From contig NZ_LGTC01000001.1 of NCBI RefSeq assembly GCF_001262605.1, positions 1,846,501-1,910,500 of the forward strand: a stretch of DNA of 64,000 nt, given 5' to 3'. Within the stretch, counting starts at the first letter, position 1. Each line of letters starts with the position of its first letter. Below are positions 7,999-17,385 of this stretch, one piece after another. Under the pieces are notes generated by a model. That model was given only the letters and a program-made list of their open reading frames with translations, ran no database searches and was not told the DNA's origin. Source of the DNA: Pseudobacteroides cellulosolvens ATCC 35603 = DSM 2933 (GTDB taxonomy: Bacteria; Bacillota; Clostridia; Acetivibrionales; DSM-2933). Made by a program: the position numbers and the translations under genes.

Positions 7999-9282
7999 TT
8001 ATACCATTTTTAATAAATCTTTCATGAACAAAGTTTTTATCCCATTATCATGAATGTACTGAAACATTTGCAACACTAAGTCACCTGAGAATTGCCATCC
8101 AACTGGTTCAACTCCTACAGGGCTAACATCATGCCAGTAAAATGATGGAGTTATACCACCTTCCAAACACCAATCTAAGTATGGTTTAATATCATCTACC
8201 CAAGTAGAACCTGAGCCTAGTGCTATATTTGGTAATTCCCATTTATTTGCTATTGGTAAAGATATTGGGATTCCTGTTCTATTAACTCTAGCTGCCTTGC
8301 AACCATTATCACGTAATCTTTGCATCATGGGTTCATCCCAGCATTCTCCTGCACCTGGAGTTGCAAAATAATATGCACCATCACCCCAACCTCTGTTTAG
8401 CATGTAGTCACGCATTAAAGCAAATTCATTGATTTGTGTTTGAGGGTCAGCTAAGTGCAAATCCTCTGCGTGAGTCCAACTATGATTACATAACTGTACA
8501 GTGCCACTATCAAGAGCTAAAGCATCTAATTCTGATTCAGTAAGTAAGTTTTCATTACCACCAATTATACTAGAATGTGGTATCCAAAAATTCCACTTAA
8601 TCCCATACTGTTTTGCTAGTGCATGTGTGACTGTTACATTGTTTTTATAACCATCATCTGAGTGAATTAAAACTGCTGGTTTAACATATTCATTATAACT
8701 ACAATCAGAAAAATATACTGTTGGTTTGTTTTCTCCAATCGCCCATACTCTATAAGAAAGTATTTCAACCCAATTCCATGTTGCCTCGTCTATGTTCTTG
8801 AACATACTTTTCGTTATTTTAAAGTGATTCCATCCATTAGATAAATTTGGCTTCGTACTGTCTGCATAGTAACTGTAATAAAGCATTTCAAATTGTGGAT
8901 ATGAAGAAGTTGTGGTTCGCAGAATAATCCCTATTCTATCAACTTGAGATATATCAGGAATATAGCACCATACATCAACACAGTCAAGCTCACTCATATT
9001 TTTTTGTATATATTTATCAATAATACTTAATGTACTATCAACTGGTGTAGTAACAGCTAAAGCTTTTCCATCAGCCTGATGCGAATATGTTTGGTTTGTT
9101 ATCAAAGTAGGTACAGTACTGGGGGAATAATCTTCTACTGATGCGAAGTCATCCAGCACTACTTTATTTTTATAATTAATTAAACTGCTAGAGTAACAAC
9201 TTTGACCATTAAAATACGCATCTGTGATGATATTGCCATTACATTTTACATCTGCAATACTACTACTATTAAATATCATCAT
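7999..9282 (-). CDS. NodB/CE4-type polysaccharide deacetylase in capsid gene block
   Basis: A 427-residue protein with a C-terminal NodB fold from about residue 205: motif 1 reads AVLIHSDDGY (DD as metal/base pair) and motif 2 reads LCNHSWTHAED, the HxxxH metal site. Later WHDVSPVG resembles the closing motif region. Residues 1-45 (CNGNIITDAYFNGQSC) look like a fibre-type anchor, then a beta-sandwich-like region (about 60-195). No signal peptide. Located between capsid and connector genes with its own terminator, it is probably a virion-borne enzyme trimming host glycans. AAGGAG precedes the ATG pair. Confidence 0.8.
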   Translation of the reverse strand: MMIFNSSSIADVKCNGNIITDAYFNGQSCYSSSLINYKNKVVLDDFASVEDYSPSTVPTLITNQTYSHQADGKALAVTTPVDSTLSIIDKYIQKNMSELDCVDVWCYIPDISQVDRIGIILRTTTSSYPQFEMLYYSYYADSTKPNLSNGWNHFKITKSMFKNIDEATWNWVEILSYRVWAIGENKPTVYFSDCSYNEYVKPAVLIHSDDGYKNNVTVTHALAKQYGIKWNFWIPHSSIIGGNENLLTESELDALALDSGTVQLCNHSWTHAEDLHLADPQTQINEFALMRDYMLNRGWGDGAYYFATPGAGECWDEPMMQRLRDNGCKAARVNRTGIPISLPIANKWELPNIALGSGSTWVDDIKPYLDWCLEGGITPSFYWHDVSPVGVEPVGWQFSGDLVLQMFQYIHDNGIKTLFMKDLLKMV

Positions 9283-9289
9283 TTTGTTA

Positions 9290-9436
9290 TCACTCCTTAA
9301 TCATGTATACAATACCATCTGTATTTTTAGTTTCAGGAAGTGCGTCATATTCAGCTTGAGTTAATATAATGATTTTTTGCAAATTGGCTAATTTCTCTCT
9401 TATTTTTGGCTGTATTCCAATTAATGTATCTGCCAT
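9290..9436 (-). CDS. 48-residue phage protein with TQAEYDAL motif
   Basis: A short ORF from ATG 9436 to TGA 9290, ending 7 bp before the deacetylase start. The C-terminal half reads IILTQAEYDALPETKNTDG then IVYMIKE, a motif that recurs at ends of phage fibre, collar and hook proteins (where it binds or displays fibres). It may anchor the adjacent deacetylase; that is inference. Its coupling to the downstream gene and good motif support it being real. Confidence 0.65.
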   Translation of the reverse strand: MADTLIGIQPKIREKLANLQKIIILTQAEYDALPETKNTDGIVYMIKE

Positions 9437-9474
9437 TTCAAATTCACCTTATCTTTCCTTATTATCAAATAAAA

Positions 9475-9498
9475 AAGGGAATATATTTCAATTCCCTT
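9475..9498 (-). terminator. Terminator after major capsid gene
   Basis: Stem AAGGGAAT / ATTCCCTT, 8-nt loop, followed on the minus strand by TTTTTATTTGATAA. It lies directly after the capsid gene, consistent with boosting capsid over downstream genes. Confidence 0.75.
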
Positions 9499-9516
9499 AA
9501 TTAATAAATTAAATTA

Positions 9517-10455
9517 TTAAGTCTTTAAGTTAGTTATTGTTCCATGCATAAAAGAAGCTCCATGAGCTAATCCAATCTGTCCAAAAATCTGACCTGATTC
9601 TGCTGCACCTGTTTTAGCAAGTTCTTCGTAGAACAAATTACCTTTATTAGGTACTGGCTGGAATACAGGAGCAATTACAGACATATCGAATATACCAATT
9701 GTTCCTGCTGGCATAAATCTATCAAGTTGAACACCTATATTTCCAAAATCTGTTTCTATTTGTTTAATGTTTAATCCACCTATAGCCCTGTCCATGGGTG
9801 CATAACCATAAGCATTAGATATTCTTTGCTTTTGATAACCATTACAGAAAAGAACCATATTTTTGAAAGATGCTCCATTTGTAAACATTTCAAGTAATAA
9901 AGAATCTATCAATTCTTTACTTAATTCTGCACTTGCTGCATCAACTGTATTTCCTGTAGAACAAAGTTCAATCATACCTCTTGTCTTATTTGCTACACCT
10001 GCATTTGTTGCAATTTGATATGTACCATTTAAGAAAGTATAGTTAACATCACGAGCGATTTTTTCTAATGCTCTTGCTATCTGGAAATCTCTTTCAGAAG
10101 GTGCATTATTTGATGCTCCTGCTGAATTTATTCCTGAAAGTCTACCAGCATTGCTCATTTTCACATAAGAAAGTGATACCTGTTCTTGGAATATCTGAGT
10201 TACGTTTTTATCCTGTGTTTTTACATAAGATATTGCTGTTGGTGCTGTCAATGAAGCTGTTTCAGTAATTGCAGGCTGACTAGCTGATTGATGTGAATAT
10301 AATGAATCTACTGGAAACTCAAAGTTTTCTGTCATCATTCCACCTGTCAAACCACCTATCATTGAAAGAAAAGGTGTGTTAATTGCATCTGCTGTAAAAA
10401 GCTCACCTGTATAATTTGGAAGATTCCATACTGTTCCTGCTGCTACGTTTGCCAT
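9517..10455 (-). CDS. Major capsid protein (SU10/DUF5309-like)
   Basis: A protein of about 312 residues following the scaffold gene. Signs are FTADAINTPFLSMIGGLTGG near the N-terminus and DKNVTQIFQEQVSLSYVKMS, typical of SU10/DUF5309 capsid proteins with the HK97 fold. The ATG at 10455 (MANVAAG) has AGGAG ten bases upstream; the frame-opening ATG at 10464 is too close to that site. High Ala/Gly/Asn content and its own terminator fit a highly made structural protein. Confidence 0.85.
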   Translation of the reverse strand: MANVAAGTVWNLPNYTGELFTADAINTPFLSMIGGLTGGMMTENFEFPVDSLYSHQSASQPAITETASLTAPTAISYVKTQDKNVTQIFQEQVSLSYVKMSNAGRLSGINSAGASNNAPSERDFQIARALEKIARDVNYTFLNGTYQIATNAGVANKTRGMIELCSTGNTVDAASAELSKELIDSLLLEMFTNGASFKNMVLFCNGYQKQRISNAYGYAPMDRAIGGLNIKQIETDFGNIGVQLDRFMPAGTIGIFDMSVIAPVFQPVPNKGNLFYEELAKTGAAESGQIFGQIGLAHGASFMHGTITNLKT

Positions 10456-10487
10456 ATTTATCATTCTCCTCTTATTTTTTAAATTAA

Positions 10488-11032
10488 TTATTTTTTATTT
10501 TGCAATGCAACCATTTTATTTTTAATTGCAATTGCTAAAGGCATATTTCCATTGCTCATTGCTGTTGCATATTCTGCTTGCAATGCTTGTAATTCTGAAT
10601 TGTTATTACTTCCTCCACCATTTGGTGGCACATATGAATTTCCTGCTATTCTTGCTTCTACTTGCTTTTGTATATGATCATTAAAAATAGCTTCAAATGT
10701 TTCTATATTTTTATTAGTGCTTTCTAAATCAGCACCAAGAATAAAATCTATAATAGATACAGGAAGTTGTTTTTCTGTTGCTGTTTTAATAGCTGAATTA
10801 GTTAACTCTTTTTTAAAAGTCTCTTTCTGCATCTGTTCTAACTTCAATTCAAGTTCCTTCATCTTTATATCTTTGGGATCAGCTTCAGGAAAACGTTTCT
10901 TTATTTCTGTATCAATTTCTTTTTGCAAATTGTTAGTCTTCCAAGTTTCCAAAGACCCTGAAGATATGTTTTTAATTCCTCGTTAGAATCCTTATTACTT
11001 TCTATAAATGTTTTTATTTCATTAAAATCCAT
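10488..11032 (-). CDS. Capsid scaffold protein (DUF4355-like), frame broken near codon 27
   Basis: The main frame (10952-10488, 154 codons) is helical and charged with a C-terminal ELQALQAEYATAMSN ... VALQNKK, typical of DUF4355 scaffolds. It lacks a good start (only TTG with weak AGGG). Upstream, an ATG at 11032 opens MDFNEIKTFIESNKDSNEEL, which looks like the missing N-terminus but in a frame that must shift -1 near 10952 (GGT CTT TGG against TTG GAA ACT) to join. Either a natural or sequencing indel, a frameshift event, or a shorter protein. It lies between minor head and capsid genes, the usual scaffold position. Confidence 0.7.
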
Positions 11033-11121
11033 ATTAAATCCATCCCTTTCTGCCCTCTTAACGATTAAATCCCTAAGAACGCAATAAAAATTATTTTGAT
11101 ATTTTTTAGTTAATATAAAAA

Positions 11122-11147
11122 ACCACTTTGTTTATAAACAAAGTGGT
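11122..11147 (-). terminator. Strong terminator after minor head protein gene
   Basis: Perfect 11-bp stem ACCACTTTGTT / AACAAAGTGGT with a TATA loop, followed on the minus strand by TTTTTATATT. It lies 5 bp past the minor head protein stop; scaffold and capsid genes downstream may have their own promoter or rely on read-through. Confidence 0.82.
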
Positions 11148-11151
11148 CAAT

Positions 11152-12183
11152 TTAATCTACATATTTTTCTTTCCACTTTTCATAAGTCATATCACCTTCA
11201 ACATAATATGTTTTACCTTCTGAATTTCTTGCAATTCTTTCAGGTGATAATTCATCTTTAAAATATGGAATTATTGTTGATCTACAATTTGGATGACTTG
11301 GAGGATAATTTATGCCTACTTGTTTGTCAGATAATTTAAATACTAATCCATCTAAACCCTGACAAATTTCTGAAGTTAAATTGTCCAATGTGGCTACATA
11401 TTCATACTGTGATACTACACCAGAAGCAATTAAACCATCTCCAAAGCTTTCATTAGAAATATGATTACTTTCAGTTCTAACTAACCTTATAGCATTGTTA
11501 TATGATATATCTAATCTCTTAGATAAACGTTTTGCTGTATTTTGTCCACTATCACCACGAATAAAACTTTGTGTCAATTCAGTTTCAAGTGTACGAATTA
11601 ATTTATCCTTATCCTTATAAATCCTGTCTGAATAGTTTTCACCTAACCATTGAGTTTTAACAACTTTTTCAATAGTATCAGTATTTAATTTATCAAAGCT
11701 TAATCCAATTGATAAACCTGTTTGAACTGTCCAAATACTTCTATAATAGCCATCAGAATAAATATTATTAAGTAATTTACCAGTTTCTATATTATTTTTA
11801 GAAGTTAATAATTGAATTTGATGTTCTATTTCAATTTTTAATGCTTCAATTCTTCTAACTCTAGCTCTTATACTCATATTTTCCAGCTTCTTTATATATT
11901 CTGGATTATCTGAATATAATTTAGCTTGTTTAATATATTCATCTAATGAATCCTTAAACTTACTTAATTCTGATTTGCTTAAAAGCTTTTGTGCTTCTAT
12001 ATAATTTATATTATTATTTATTGCATACTTTTGATAGAAAACAGATAGTTCTTTATCTATATTGTCTTTTACATTTTGGTAAGACTTTAACAATAATAAA
12101 CCATATTCTTCTGCTTTCTTTTCCTGTAATATTAAATTTTGCTCTGATCTCTTAATCCAATATTCTTTATTGGGAATAGCCAT
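11152..12183 (-). CDS. Minor head (head morphogenesis) protein, SPP1 gp7/Mu gpF family
   Basis: A 343-residue protein whose C-terminal domain (about residues 225-325) has the gp7/gpF signature: NNAIRLVRTESNHISNES, EICQGLDGLVFKL and INYPPSHPNCRSTIIPYF with conserved Cys/His. The N-terminal half is alpha-helical. It binds the portal and a few copies enter the capsid, acting in DNA ejection. ATG overlaps the portal stop by one base (TAATG). Confidence 0.9.
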   Translation of the reverse strand: MAIPNKEYWIKRSEQNLILQEKKAEEYGLLLLKSYQNVKDNIDKELSVFYQKYAINNNINYIEAQKLLSKSELSKFKDSLDEYIKQAKLYSDNPEYIKKLENMSIRARVRRIEALKIEIEHQIQLLTSKNNIETGKLLNNIYSDGYYRSIWTVQTGLSIGLSFDKLNTDTIEKVVKTQWLGENYSDRIYKDKDKLIRTLETELTQSFIRGDSGQNTAKRLSKRLDISYNNAIRLVRTESNHISNESFGDGLIASGVVSQYEYVATLDNLTSEICQGLDGLVFKLSDKQVGINYPPSHPNCRSTIIPYFKDELSPERIARNSEGKTYYVEGDMTYEKWKEKYVD

Positions 12184-13538
12184 TATTGACCACCACCAGT
12201 ATTTGAATTGGTATTGTTAAATCCAAATTGATTATTAGTATCTGGATTTACTTCCATTTCTTGTTCTTCAAGCCATTTCTTATAAATTAATTCTGGATTA
12301 TCTACATCACCAAATTTTGATAATATATGAGTTCTAGGATATATTTGTAATAGATTTGGTATAGCATTGGATAATGTTGTAATCTCTTTTGGTATATTTA
12401 ATGTAAATTTAACATTTACTAATCTATAATCAAACTTTGTTCCAGTTAATTTATAATAATAATCAAAGAATAATTTTAATCTTTGTTTTAATACTTTTTC
12501 TATAGCAGATTTCATTAAACTTACTTTACATTCCAAAGCATGTAAACGTTGTCTTAATGCATCTCCACTTGTATTACTTGTAGGTGTTTTAACTTCATCA
12601 ATCATAGATGCAGCACCATATACATCTTCTTTTAAATTATTTATATGATTACTTACAAATTCACCTATTTCTTTAGTAACGAATTCCATACTAGCATCTT
12701 TATTTTTACAATTTACCCAACCATTATTAACAACATCTTTATAAAATTCATCTGTATTTCCTGAACCATCAGAATCTGGTTTAATAGACATACCTTTAGA
12801 AAATAAAATTGCATTTCTATTATCATTGATTTCATTTTGGTAATTGCTAATAGAAGTATTGTAAGCATCTTGTTCAGTCTTATAATCTTCTAAATTTGCT
12901 ATAGCATAATCATTAAGCCTTAATACACGCATAGGAACTTTACTAAAATTATGTTTCTTCCTGCTCTTTTCTTCACCAATCTGCAAACTAGTTACATTAT
13001 AAGTTATTACTTCAGTATCAGTATAAACATCAAGGTACTTTTTAACAATACTTGAAGCTGTACCAATACTATCTATAGCATCTTCATAAAAGTGTAATCC
13101 AAGTAATACATTTTTATCTGCTGTTCCATCTTCTAAAATAAAAGCATTTAATGGATTTAAAGCCAAAGAACCAAATTCTTTATCTGCGTTTATGTAGTTA
13201 AGCTCATAACTTTCACCAAAGATTAAACAATATCTTAATAACTCTTGATTATGTAATGTTTCCCAAGTAGAGAAATTTAAATCTATTATATCTGTAACAG
13301 TTTTATCAGCATTTTTGTGTATGTAATTAACTGGATTACTTAACAAATAACTTACATATTTTTCTATAAATTCTTTATTAAAGTTCTTTACAAGAATATC
13401 ATTGCTTCTCGAATCAATCCTTTTATAATCTGCATATATATCATGTAAACCAATATAATACTTTTGATATATCATTTTTGCTGCAATATTTATATTTAAC
13501 TGTTCAAAACATTTTTTTATTAATTGCATCTGTTCCAA
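12183..13538 (-). CDS. Phage portal protein (SPP1 gp6-like)
   Basis: A 451-residue portal between terminase large subunit and minor head protein. It shows KNADKTVTDIIDLNFSTWET, the SGDALRQRLHALECKVS helix that resembles the conserved portal pattern SG.AL, and a Gln/Asn-rich C-terminus. It forms the dodecameric DNA gate. The frame opens at TTG 13538 behind GGTGGTGAG; a nearby ATG (MQLIKK) is an alternative start. Confidence 0.88.
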   Translation of the reverse strand: MEQMQLIKKCFEQLNINIAAKMIYQKYYIGLHDIYADYKRIDSRSNDILVKNFNKEFIEKYVSYLLSNPVNYIHKNADKTVTDIIDLNFSTWETLHNQELLRYCLIFGESYELNYINADKEFGSLALNPLNAFILEDGTADKNVLLGLHFYEDAIDSIGTASSIVKKYLDVYTDTEVITYNVTSLQIGEEKSRKKHNFSKVPMRVLRLNDYAIANLEDYKTEQDAYNTSISNYQNEINDNRNAILFSKGMSIKPDSDGSGNTDEFYKDVVNNGWVNCKNKDASMEFVTKEIGEFVSNHINNLKEDVYGAASMIDEVKTPTSNTSGDALRQRLHALECKVSLMKSAIEKVLKQRLKLFFDYYYKLTGTKFDYRLVNVKFTLNIPKEITTLSNAIPNLLQIYPRTHILSKFGDVDNPELIYKKWLEEQEMEVNPDTNNQFGFNNTNSNTGGGQ

Positions 13539-13550
13539 AATCTCACCACC

Positions 13551-15335
13551 TTACCTTCTTCTATATAGGTCACTTATCTTAAATATATCTATAGGTTCAA
13601 GAACTTCAATTTCATCAATCCTATTGTTAAATTCCGCGGTTATATCAGCTCCATCGTCATGGGCAGAAAAGTTACACCCTTGAAATTCCATAATTTGTTC
13701 TATGAATTCAGTATCTTCAGAATTGAATATAATTCTTCCATTATTAACATCACCAACAATTGTTGAAATCTTATCATCTTTATTTTTGTTTTGAGATGTA
13801 TTAATAATTTCTATATCTCTACATCTTAATTCATGATCTTTACATAATTCTTCACGAATTCTAATTGCATCTGCTCCACCATAAGTATTTTTTTCAATCC
13901 ATATGTGGGTAATATCTTTAAACTTTTTTAAAAGGTCTAAAGTATGTTTAATATAGGCATCATATTCTTTTCCATTTGATTGTTCAAATTTAAGAAGTTC
14001 ACCTTTACGACAATATTTAAAACCATTATCAGATAATGAACCAACCAGAAATGCAAAATAGTCTTTTTTTTTACCTTTTACTTTTGTATTTGTTCCAGCA
14101 GGGTCAATACAAAGCATAGTCTTTAAGAAATTATGTTTGTTAATTTCTTCAGGTGATTCAGTTCTATTAGATTTGAATTTCTTTTCTCCAATAGTAGCTG
14201 CATCATTCATTTTTTCAGTCATGAATGCTTCTCTATTCTTCCAGTACTTAACAGCTAAATCTTCAAATCTATCCCATTTATCTTCCCAAAGTATAGGAAA
14301 ATACATTAATTCTTTATTTTCTATATAAAAATCCTTTGCTTCTTGATAAGGATTATCACGTTTATTATCAAAATAAATTCTTTTACATTCCAACCATAAG
14401 CCTTTATCAAATATATCTTCAATCTTTTGTCCATCTTCAAGAATAATTGCTCTTTTTAACAATGTCTTATAATCTTTTTGCTTACATAATCTACTTATAA
14501 GACAATTACTTTTCATAATTGTACCTATAGATAAAATCTTTGTTGCTTTACCTACTTTTACACCATCTCTATATGTTGCTGTATCACCAAATTCTTCAAT
14601 CTCTTTACACCATTTATCCCACTTCTTAATACTTGCTTCTTCTGTTAAAACATCTGCTTCATCCTGAAAATCATCACCAATAAAACATGTAGGTCTTATT
14701 CCCCTATAGTTCATACCTCTAACTGAAGCACCTGAAGATACTATTTGTATATCTGTACCATTAGATAATTCAATTTCTTCACTATTTACAGTGAATTTTT
14801 TAGTATCAATTAATTTACCAAATGCTTTAATTATAAATTGATTGTTTTCAAATACAGTTCTAATATTATCCATAAATTGTTTAGCATCTCTTTCTTTTTT
14901 TGCTCCAATTATAGTGAATATAGATTGTTTATAGCAATGAAGCCATATTGTCAAAGCTAAATCACACACGGTTGTTTTTGCACAACCTCTTGGAATAACC
15001 ATATTACCTTTATCAAAGTAATCTTTAATAAACATTTCATCTATGAAATTCCACATTTCATAATGAACTGGTGCTAATCCTCTTTGTTTATTAGTTGGTT
15101 TTGCAACAAATATATCCTGTAAGTAATATAAACAAAAGAATTCAAAAGACTTTTGACCTAAATAATAAGCTAATCCATTTTTTCCCCATAAATTAGTACT
15201 TGTTCTTATTAATTCAGTTGCCTTTTTCTTTGCTTCAGCTTTAGGATAATTTTTTTCTTGTATTAATTGAAATGTAAGATATTTGTGAAGTGTAATTTGG
15301 TTATATCTATCATTATCAAAATTATTGTCTATCAT
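13551..15335 (-). CDS. Terminase large subunit
   Basis: A 594-residue packaging ATPase/nuclease. Walker-A-like MVIPRGCAKTTVCDLAL has Lys at residue 120; the Walker B region is CFIGDDFQDEAD (D221-D222); the nuclease domain begins MLCIDPAGTNT with D411 and continues to late acidic residues (DDGADITAEFNNRI). It cuts concatemeric DNA and drives it through the portal. AGGTGAATTAA precedes the ATG. Unusually, a 350-bp non-coding gap separates it from the small subunit gene. Confidence 0.93.
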   Translation of the reverse strand: MIDNNFDNDRYNQITLHKYLTFQLIQEKNYPKAEAKKKATELIRTSTNLWGKNGLAYYLGQKSFEFFCLYYLQDIFVAKPTNKQRGLAPVHYEMWNFIDEMFIKDYFDKGNMVIPRGCAKTTVCDLALTIWLHCYKQSIFTIIGAKKERDAKQFMDNIRTVFENNQFIIKAFGKLIDTKKFTVNSEEIELSNGTDIQIVSSGASVRGMNYRGIRPTCFIGDDFQDEADVLTEEASIKKWDKWCKEIEEFGDTATYRDGVKVGKATKILSIGTIMKSNCLISRLCKQKDYKTLLKRAIILEDGQKIEDIFDKGLWLECKRIYFDNKRDNPYQEAKDFYIENKELMYFPILWEDKWDRFEDLAVKYWKNREAFMTEKMNDAATIGEKKFKSNRTESPEEINKHNFLKTMLCIDPAGTNTKVKGKKKDYFAFLVGSLSDNGFKYCRKGELLKFEQSNGKEYDAYIKHTLDLLKKFKDITHIWIEKNTYGGADAIRIREELCKDHELRCRDIEIINTSQNKNKDDKISTIVGDVNNGRIIFNSEDTEFIEQIMEFQGCNFSAHDDGADITAEFNNRIDEIEVLEPIDIFKISDLYRRR

Positions 15336-15684
15336 TTAATTCACCTGTTTCTTAGGGTTCAAATCCTTAAAAAATATTATAAAAAACTGTAGAGGTAATC
15401 ACCCCTGATTTTTGAGATTTCCAAAAAGAAGGGTATGGGTAGGGTATCATGTATTTTTATACACAAATTAACGTATATCAATGTATAATATACATTCTGA
15501 TATGCATAAAAAAATATAATTGACATACATTAATTTATTATAATCCTTGTAACCATTGATATGACTATATTATAAGTAGTTTTTATAATATAATACAACT
15601 GAGATTATGTTGTATTGAGTTAAACTTAATATGCATTGTGTTGAATTGACTACTAATTAATTACAATTTTACTTTGTATTAAAA
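15336..15684. other. 350-bp AT-rich non-coding gap between terminase genes
   Basis: No ORF with a start and ribosome site is visible. The segment holds the palindromic element described separately, repeated short motifs of the form TTGTATTGAGTTAA / TTGTGTTGAATTGA (15605-15650), and a possible minus-strand promoter, TTGTAT-18-TATAAT, near 15570-15600. Candidates for its job are a late promoter, a packaging site, or a degenerated gene. Confidence 0.4.
15475..15503. repeat. Nested palindrome in the terminase intergenic gap
   Basis: ATGTATA-A-TATACAT is a perfect odd palindrome (15481-15495) flanked by ATATCA on one side and TGATAT on the other (2-nt offset), giving 13 paired positions. The position just upstream of the large terminase gene suggests an operator, a recognition site for the small terminase, or part of a late promoter. 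Confidence 0.5.
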
Positions 15685-16131
15685 TTAATCTTTTATTGTA
15701 TCCTCTGTATTATCCCAATCTTCTATATCTTCTATAATATTACCTGCATTATCTGTATCTTCTATATTCTCTGTAACTGTAAGCTTATTTGGTATCTTCC
15801 CATTTAGTACCTCATATATGTACCTGGCTGCTTCAAGCTTAGTTGCTTCATTCTTGCCACTTTCAGCAATATTTATTATAGTATTTATAGCAATATCTAG
15901 CTTATTTTCAAACTTCTTTTCGCTACTATTCTTTAAAAAACTTTTATGCTCTTGTATCCTTCTGTCCAGTTCAGCTATAAAAGTCTTGTTCTTTTTTCGC
16001 CAATCCCATAGAGTAGTTCTTTCGACACCACAAGCAGCAGCTATCTCGTTAATTTTATAACTTCCATCTATTATCATTTCAATAGCTTTTAAATGTCTAT
16101 CATCTAGTATTGGTAACTTTTCAAATCCCAT
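15685..16131 (-). CDS. Terminase small subunit (phBC6A51-type HTH protein)
   Basis: A protein of 148 residues from ATG 16131 (GGGGTGATAAT upstream; an earlier in-frame ATG at 16155 lacks one). Residues 10-50 form a helix-turn-helix, IDGSYKINEIAAACGVERTT followed by LWDWRKKNK, then a coiled helical region and an acidic tail rich in Glu, Asp and Thr. This is the layout of phBC6A51-type small terminases that recognise the packaging site. It is upstream of the large subunit. Confidence 0.85.
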   Translation of the reverse strand: MGFEKLPILDDRHLKAIEMIIDGSYKINEIAAACGVERTTLWDWRKKNKTFIAELDRRIQEHKSFLKNSSEKKFENKLDIAINTIINIAESGKNEATKLEAARYIYEVLNGKIPNKLTVTENIEDTDNAGNIIEDIEDWDNTEDTIKD

Positions 16132-16280
16132 ATTATCACCCCAACTTATCAACATTTCATTTTAATATTCCAACATTTAAATCACTCTTACATAGACAAA
16201 ATTTATTAAATACCTAGAAAAAACACTTGAATATGTTGCAGTTAATAAAAAATGTCCATCTATTTAAGTATCCTATACTT

Positions 16281-16574
16281 TTATTTTTCAAATACTTCAG
16301 GGTTATCCAACAAAAACATATACAATCCATTACTAAATAATTCAACTTGCTTTTCTGTCAGATCACTACCGTACATTTCATCAATGCCATGGACTATCTC
16401 ATGAATAAAGGTAGCTTTCTTCTGATTATCATTAAATTTATCAGCTATATTTATATATTCATTATCATAATTGATTTGTCCATAACATTCTTTTCCATCA
16501 ACATAGATATCATGATTAACCATGTTAATTGTATAATTCTTGTAGCCAATTTTCACTTCATTTGTAATTTTCAT
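16281..16574 (-). CDS. Small HExxH metalloprotease-like phage protein (ImmA/IrrE-like)
   Basis: A protein of 97 residues with the zinc-protease motif HEIVHGIDE at about residues 60-68 and FSNGLYMFL afterwards, matching minimal ImmA/IrrE-like phage proteins. The start is ATG 16574, with GAGGT five bases before it. ImmA-type proteases cleave phage repressors, but many phages carry such minimal forms in the early region with no known target. It precedes the terminase genes. Confidence 0.72.
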   Translation of the reverse strand: MKITNEVKIGYKNYTINMVNHDIYVDGKECYGQINYDNEYINIADKFNDNQKKATFIHEIVHGIDEMYGSDLTEKQVELFSNGLYMFLLDNPEVFEK

Positions 16575-16613
16575 ATGATACCTCATATCTTCAATTTAAA
16601 ATCGCACAACAAA

Positions 16614-16637
16614 AAACCTCCTGTTTTCAAGAGGTTT
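16614..16637 (-). terminator. Short terminator after the membrane protein gene
   Basis: Stem AAACCTC / GAGGTTT with a 10-nt loop, followed on the minus strand by TTTGTTGTGCG. Weak but well placed between 16658 and 16574. Confidence 0.5.
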
Positions 16638-16657
16638 CATTCATTATTATTTGATTG

Positions 16658-17293
16658 CTATCTTTTTACTTTCTTATGTTTTCTATTTCTATTCATTTGA
16701 ACCGCTTCTTCTATATAATCCTTGATTATTTCCTTTTCAGGTTCTATAACATTAATTTGTTTCCTTAATTGAATCTCATCGTTTAAATATGCTATAAAGT
16801 ATTTATACAAGTAATTCTTTGCAGTTATACACCTATTCGAATACATTGTAATCAATACAAAAATAAATAAAGCTATTATAAGAAAATATACTCCGGTTAA
16901 TAAGATATCCAAAAATGTTTGATTTAAAGTGTTTTGAGAAATTCCTATAAGTTCACTTTTAAATTCAGGTTTATTGAAATCTGGCTTATCAAATGTTTTA
17001 CTCCAATAACTATTAATTAAAGAGTTTTTAAATCCCCAATAAACTGCAGCAGCAGAAAACATAATAGAAAACATGATATTAGTTATAAAAGTTATTATCG
17101 GAAGAAAAATTTTCATGTAATCTGATTCCAATCTTAACTTATACTCTTCCAGCAATTCACTTAATCCATCTTCTTTTATTTCTTTTATTTTTTCAATGTT
17201 TTCTAACCTTATTTTATTAATGTGCTTATGCCAAGTTTCATGTTTTATTACATAATTTAAGCAATATCTGCAATATTTTAATTTTATTCTCAT
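16658..17293 (-). CDS. Two-TM membrane protein with N-terminal CxxC, unknown
   Basis: A 211-residue protein. The N-terminus MRIKLKYCRYCLNYVIKHE then ETWHKHINK has CxxC plus two His, possibly a zinc knuckle. Two hydrophobic segments follow (FLPIITFITNIMFSIMFSAA near 65-90 and LTGVYFLIIALFIFVLITMY near 130-150), then a basic C-terminus (RNRKHKKVKR). In the prophage early/middle region, so a membrane effector or superinfection factor is possible. Not a recognised family, and not holin-like in size. Confidence 0.6.
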   Translation of the reverse strand: MRIKLKYCRYCLNYVIKHETWHKHINKIRLENIEKIKEIKEDGLSELLEEYKLRLESDYMKIFLPIITFITNIMFSIMFSAAAVYWGFKNSLINSYWSKTFDKPDFNKPEFKSELIGISQNTLNQTFLDILLTGVYFLIIALFIFVLITMYSNRCITAKNYLYKYFIAYLNDEIQLRKQINVIEPEKEIIKDYIEEAVQMNRNRKHKKVKR

Positions 17294-17385
17294 CCTGATG
17301 TCCCCATTCTAGAAGTTTTATTAGAATGGAATATTCTACATTCTTACAAATAATCCTTTATTATTATATAAATTTCAACAGCTAA

